Source of the DNA: Oscillospiraceae bacterium
GTDB taxonomy: Bacteria; Bacillota; Clostridia; UBA1381
Direction of reading: 5' to 3'
Length of the DNA: 9,101 nt
Assembly: GCA_022508725.1 (NCBI GenBank)
Contig: JAFLUR010000074.1
Coordinates: forward strand, 1-9,101
Part shown: positions 6,826 through 9,101 of the stretch, in pieces
How the letters are laid out: each line of letters begins with the position of its first letter
Position numbering within the stretch: the first letter of the stretch is position 1
Made by a program: the position numbers and the translations under genes
Notes under the pieces: generated by a model
What the model was told of the DNA's origin: nothing
Seen by the model: only the letters and a program-made list of their open reading frames with translations
The model's database searches: none

Positions 6826-6963
6826 TCAGTTACAACCGCAGTTGTTGCATCCGCAGTTGTTGCATCCGCAGTTGCCGTTGCAGCTGCTGATAATTAAGAT
6901 TATGATAAGTACCCACAATATCGTATTGAGACCGGAGTAGTTGTTGTTGCAGCAATCACACAT
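6826..6963 (-). CDS. 45-residue Cys/Asn/Gly-rich membrane mini-protein
   Basis: Starts at ATG 6963 with a near-ideal AGGAGGT (complement of 6971-6977) 7 nt upstream and stops at TGA 6826-6828. Seen: a Cys-rich start (MCDCCNNNYSG, 1-11), one hydrophobic segment (about 12-27, LNTILWVLIIILIISS) and a tail in which CGCNN repeats three times (32-45). The layout of Cys/Asn/Gly-rich ends with a short I/L/V helix resembles the tiny YjcZ-like or spore-associated proteins of Firmicutes, but I cannot prove homology at this length. The 10 cysteines could bind metal or cross-link in a coat or membrane; that is inference. It sits between spoIIR and the coiled-coil gene, has its own terminator, and a sigma-K-like promoter is possible. 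The strong start signal and terminator make a real gene likely. Confidence 0.75.
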   Translation of the reverse strand: MCDCCNNNYSGLNTILWVLIIILIISSCNGNCGCNNCGCNNCGCN

Positions 6964-7012
6964 TTCAGACACCTCCTTTTTCTTGGGCGGTTTGTTTTCC
7001 GCCTTATAGTAA

Positions 7013-7039
7013 TATATTATGTAAACTCTTATAAATTGT
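7013..7039 (-). promoter_or_regulatory. Possible sigma-K-type promoter of the Cys-rich gene
   Basis: On the minus strand AC (7039-7038), a 16-nt spacer and CATAATATA (7021-7013) fit the Bacillus sigma-K pattern AC-N16/17-CATANNNTA. The start site would be near 7006, leaving a leader of about 40 nt that holds the AGGAGGT. The region is AT-rich and the pattern short, so a chance match or a sigma-A promoter is possible. Confidence 0.35.
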
Positions 7040-7061
7040 TACGAAAAATTTCGGGCAAATC

Positions 7062-7089
7062 AAAAACGGACGGATATAATAACCGTCCG
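7062..7089 (-). terminator. Intrinsic terminator of spoIIR
   Basis: CGGACGG (7067-7073) and CCGTCCG (7083-7089) form a perfect 7-bp GC-rich stem with a 9-nt AT loop. On the minus strand it is followed by TTTTT (7066-7062). It lies 7 nt after the spoIIR stop, so the Cys-rich gene beyond it is a separate unit. Confidence 0.85.
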
Positions 7090-7096
7090 CAAATAA

Positions 7097-7708
7097 TTAT
7101 TTATTGAATTCCTGAAACAATTCGACTATTTTAAACTTGATTTTAATATCGGGATCGCTTCCGCTTTCGGTGATAAGACTGTATGAGTCACCGTCCATAT
7201 TGTTTTTCAGAATATTTTTTCCCTCATCCGTCATAACGGTGTCGCCTTCAACGAAGCACAGCGGAGGATACATCACGCACCACCAGTTTTTACCCTCTCC
7301 GCTGCCGAGAATAATCCGCAAAGCCGTATATTCTCCGGGAGGAAATGTAATATCTCCGTAGGTTTTGACCGGAAAACGACTCCTGCCGAGAAAACATTCC
7401 GCCGTATAAGACATTCCGTTTTTCATAAGCTCATCATTCGCCGCCGCGCGTATCCTGTCCATATTTTCCATGACAAGTTTTTCCGATTCTTCCTTACTTC
7501 CCGCCGCCGAAAGTACCGGAGCCATATCCGATGTTATCCTGTCGCGTACCTTAAGCTTTACCGCTTGATCGATATCCGAATCACTTTCTGCCGTTATATG
7601 CAGACGTATAACGTTATCGGCTATATCCTTTTCGGTATTTTGAGAATATGCCGACACAAAAAATGCCGCTATTACCAAAGATATTAATATAAATGCTAAA
7701 TTTTTCAT
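7097..7708 (-). CDS. spoIIR: Stage II sporulation protein R
   Basis: 203 residues from ATG 7708, chosen over an in-frame ATG at 7723 because GGAGGA (complement of 7715-7720) lies 6 nt before 7708 and would itself be coding with the longer start. An N-terminal hydrophobic segment (about 4-20) serves as secretion signal or anchor. The family core is clear: NVIRLHITAESDSDIDQAVKLKVRD (32-56), FPVKTYGDITFPPGEYTALRI (112-132) and GEGKNWWCVMYPPLCFV (137-153). In Bacillus the protein is made in the forespore under sigma-F and exported to trigger SpoIIGA, which cleaves pro-sigma-E in the mother cell. No clear sigma-F promoter could be read upstream. It is divergent from ypeB, putting two spore genes back to back. 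Confidence 0.95.
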   Translation of the reverse strand: MKNLAFILISLVIAAFFVSAYSQNTEKDIADNVIRLHITAESDSDIDQAVKLKVRDRITSDMAPVLSAAGSKEESEKLVMENMDRIRAAANDELMKNGMSYTAECFLGRSRFPVKTYGDITFPPGEYTALRIILGSGEGKNWWCVMYPPLCFVEGDTVMTDEGKNILKNNMDGDSYSLITESGSDPDIKIKFKIVELFQEFNK

Positions 7709-7792
7709 ATTTATTCCTCCCATTCGGAAGTATAGACAAGGAACAAAACAATTATACTAAATATACAGAATATTATTCGGTATTATTTTTAA

Positions 7793-7819
7793 GGAAACAC
7801 TGAATAAATCAATGTTTCC
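7793..7819. repeat. Hairpin in the ypeB leader
   Basis: GGAAACA (7793-7799) and TGTTTCC (7813-7819) form a perfect 7-bp stem with a 13-nt loop, ending 12 nt before the ypeB ribosome binding site. No T-run follows on the plus strand, so it is not an intrinsic terminator for ypeB. It could affect mRNA stability, be an operator in the spoIIR-ypeB divergent region, or be a short palindromic repeat. Apart from this I see no convincing promoter box in 7709-7845. Confidence 0.4.
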
Positions 7820-7845
7820 CAAATTGTTGATAAGGAGGATTTGTT

Positions 7846-9101
7846 ATGCCGGAAGAAAACTATTACAAAAAAAGGTATGCCGTTGATATTGCGGTATTTG
7901 CGGTGCTTACAGCCGCGCTTTTGGTTACGGTATGGTTTGCGTATCGTCAGCATAAAAGAGCGGAGGAACTCAACATACGGCTTGAAAACCATTATGAACG
8001 GGCATTTTCCGAGCTTACGGGATATATCGACGATATAAAAACATCGCTTGATAAAAGCATGGTAGTGTCATCCCCGGCGCAAATGGCGTCGCTTGCGGGA
8101 GAAATATACAAAAAAGCATCGGCGGCAAAATCATGTCTCGGACAGCTGCCGCTTTCCGAGATACAGCTTGACAATACCTCGGTATTTCTTGCTCAGGCGG
8201 GGGATTTTACTTATGTGCTTTCTCAGGATATGATAAACGGCAAAAACGTGTCGGATGAATACTATGACAATTTGACAAAGCTTGCCGATAACGCTGAGAT
8301 ACTCAGCAATTCTCTGCTCGGAATACAGGCCAAAATAATAAACGGAGAGGTCGATTTTATCGATAACGGGAGCCCGGACGCGGTGTATGCCGAAGGCGGA
8401 TTTGCCGACAGCATAAGCAGAGTCGAGGAAGAATTCATGGATTATCCCTCACTGATATATGACGGACCGTTCTCGGAACACATAGAGAATGCCGCCCCCG
8501 CCATGTGCGAGGGACAGCCGGAAATCGACATGGAAACGGCAAGATCAAAAGCGGCGGAATTTATAGGCTGCGCTGCCGAACAGCTTGAATTCGAAAGCGG
8601 AGTATCCGGCAATATCGCCGGATATGCCTTTACAAAAATCGTCAACCCCGAACTCGGTGACAGTGAAGTCAGTATAACTGTAAGCAAAAAGGGAGGCTTT
8701 GTTATCGATTTTTTAAGCAGCCGTATTCCGTATGAAGATAAGATCGACATTTATACGGCGATAGATTCGGCACGGAATTACCTTGAATCGAAAGGATTTA
8801 CAAATCTGAAAAACAGCTATTTCGATAAAGGAGGAAATGTCGCAACGGTGAATTTCGCTTATGTTCAGGACGGAGTAACCTGCTATTCCGATTTGATAAA
8901 GGTAAGAGTAGCGCTTGACAACGGTGAAATACTCGGCACCGAAACATCGGGTTATATAACAAATCATAAAAACCGTTTGCTTGACGTCGGGTCTGTTATA
9001 AGCGAACAGGAAGCAAGAGCGAAAATAAGCGGCAGAGAAGAAATAAGAGCGGTCAATCTTGCGCTTATTCCGAAAGACAACCGAACCGAGGTGCTTTGTT
9101 A
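7846..9101 (+). CDS. ypeB: Germination protein YpeB, 3' end outside window
   Basis: 418 complete codons from ATG 7846 to the right edge; Bacillus YpeB has about 450 residues, so only the last few tens are missing. AAGGAGG (7832-7838) lies 7 nt before the ATG. Seen: a short cytoplasmic start, one membrane helix (about 13-33), a long helical region (35-190), the family motif FMDYPSLIYDGPFSEH (about 197-212), and a C-terminal half with PepSY-like segments (MCEGQPEIDMETARSKAAEFIG, DKIDIYTAIDSARNYLESKG, SVISEQEARAKISG), ending in TEVLCY as in the family. In Bacillus, YpeB is made in the forespore and is needed for stable incorporation of the cortex-lytic enzyme SleB in the spore. sleB usually precedes ypeB; here spoIIR lies upstream in the opposite direction, so sleB must be downstream, elsewhere or absent. 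Confidence 0.93.
   Translation, partial: MPEENYYKKRYAVDIAVFAVLTAALLVTVWFAYRQHKRAEELNIRLENHYERAFSELTGYIDDIKTSLDKSMVVSSPAQMASLAGEIYKKASAAKSCLGQLPLSEIQLDNTSVFLAQAGDFTYVLSQDMINGKNVSDEYYDNLTKLADNAEILSNSLLGIQAKIINGEVDFIDNGSPDAVYAEGGFADSISRVEEEFMDYPSLIYDGPFSEHIENAAPAMCEGQPEIDMETARSKAAEFIGCAAEQLEFESGVSGNIAGYAFTKIVNPELGDSEVSITVSKKGGFVIDFLSSRIPYEDKIDIYTAIDSARNYLESKGFTNLKNSYFDKGGNVATVNFAYVQDGVTCYSDLIKVRVALDNGEILGTETSGYITNHKNRLLDVGSVISEQEARAKISGREEIRAVNLALIPKDNRTEVLC

Noticed and set aside
6712..6897. Plus-strand frame rich in Ala/Val (VVASAVVASAVAVAAA)
   Set aside because: It is the antisense shadow of the CGCNN codons of the Cys-rich gene, with no ribosome binding site and a terminator palindrome inside it.

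Overview
The window looks like a chromosomal segment of a spore-forming, plant-polysaccharide-using member of the Clostridia (Bacillota). Four things point there: a tRNA-Phe-type T-box leader, strong AGGAGG-type ribosome binding sites, the endospore genes spoIIR and ypeB, and a GH115-type glycosidase resembling those of gut or anaerobic Clostridia. I cannot name a genus. There are no rRNA or tRNA genes, no CRISPR array and no recognisable transposase.

Left part (1-1300): a divergently oriented, truncated gene for an apparently cytoplasmic GH115-family protein runs leftward out of the window. It has a good sigma-A-like promoter overlapped by a dyad.

Centre (1310-6030): a Phe-responsive operon read rightward. 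It consists of a promoter, a T-box leader with a UUC specifier and a leader terminator, a small two-helix membrane ORF that looks split by an A8 tract, pheS, a P-loop nucleotide kinase-like gene coupled to pheS by a TGATG junction, pheT, and a strong intrinsic terminator. pheS and pheT give the two subunits of phenylalanyl-tRNA synthetase. Uncharged tRNA-Phe should relieve leader termination and raise expression of the whole unit, including the two extra genes.

Right part (6100-9101): a leftward coiled-coil protein made of nine perfect heptads encoded by 21-nt tandem repeats, with its own promoter. Next is a leftward 45-residue Cys/Asn/Gly-rich membrane-anchored mini-protein with a match to the sigma-K promoter pattern and its own terminator. 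Then leftward spoIIR, the forespore signal for sigma-E activation, with its own terminator. Last is a divergent rightward ypeB, a germination/cortex-lytic partner, that runs off the right edge. The sporulation theme of this half fits a late-sporulation reading of the Cys-rich gene, but that link is inference.

The most interesting points are the A8-interrupted membrane ORF inside the T-box/pheS interval, the kinase between pheS and pheT, the Cys-rich mini-gene, and the heptad repeat array. I found no complete new multi-gene system.
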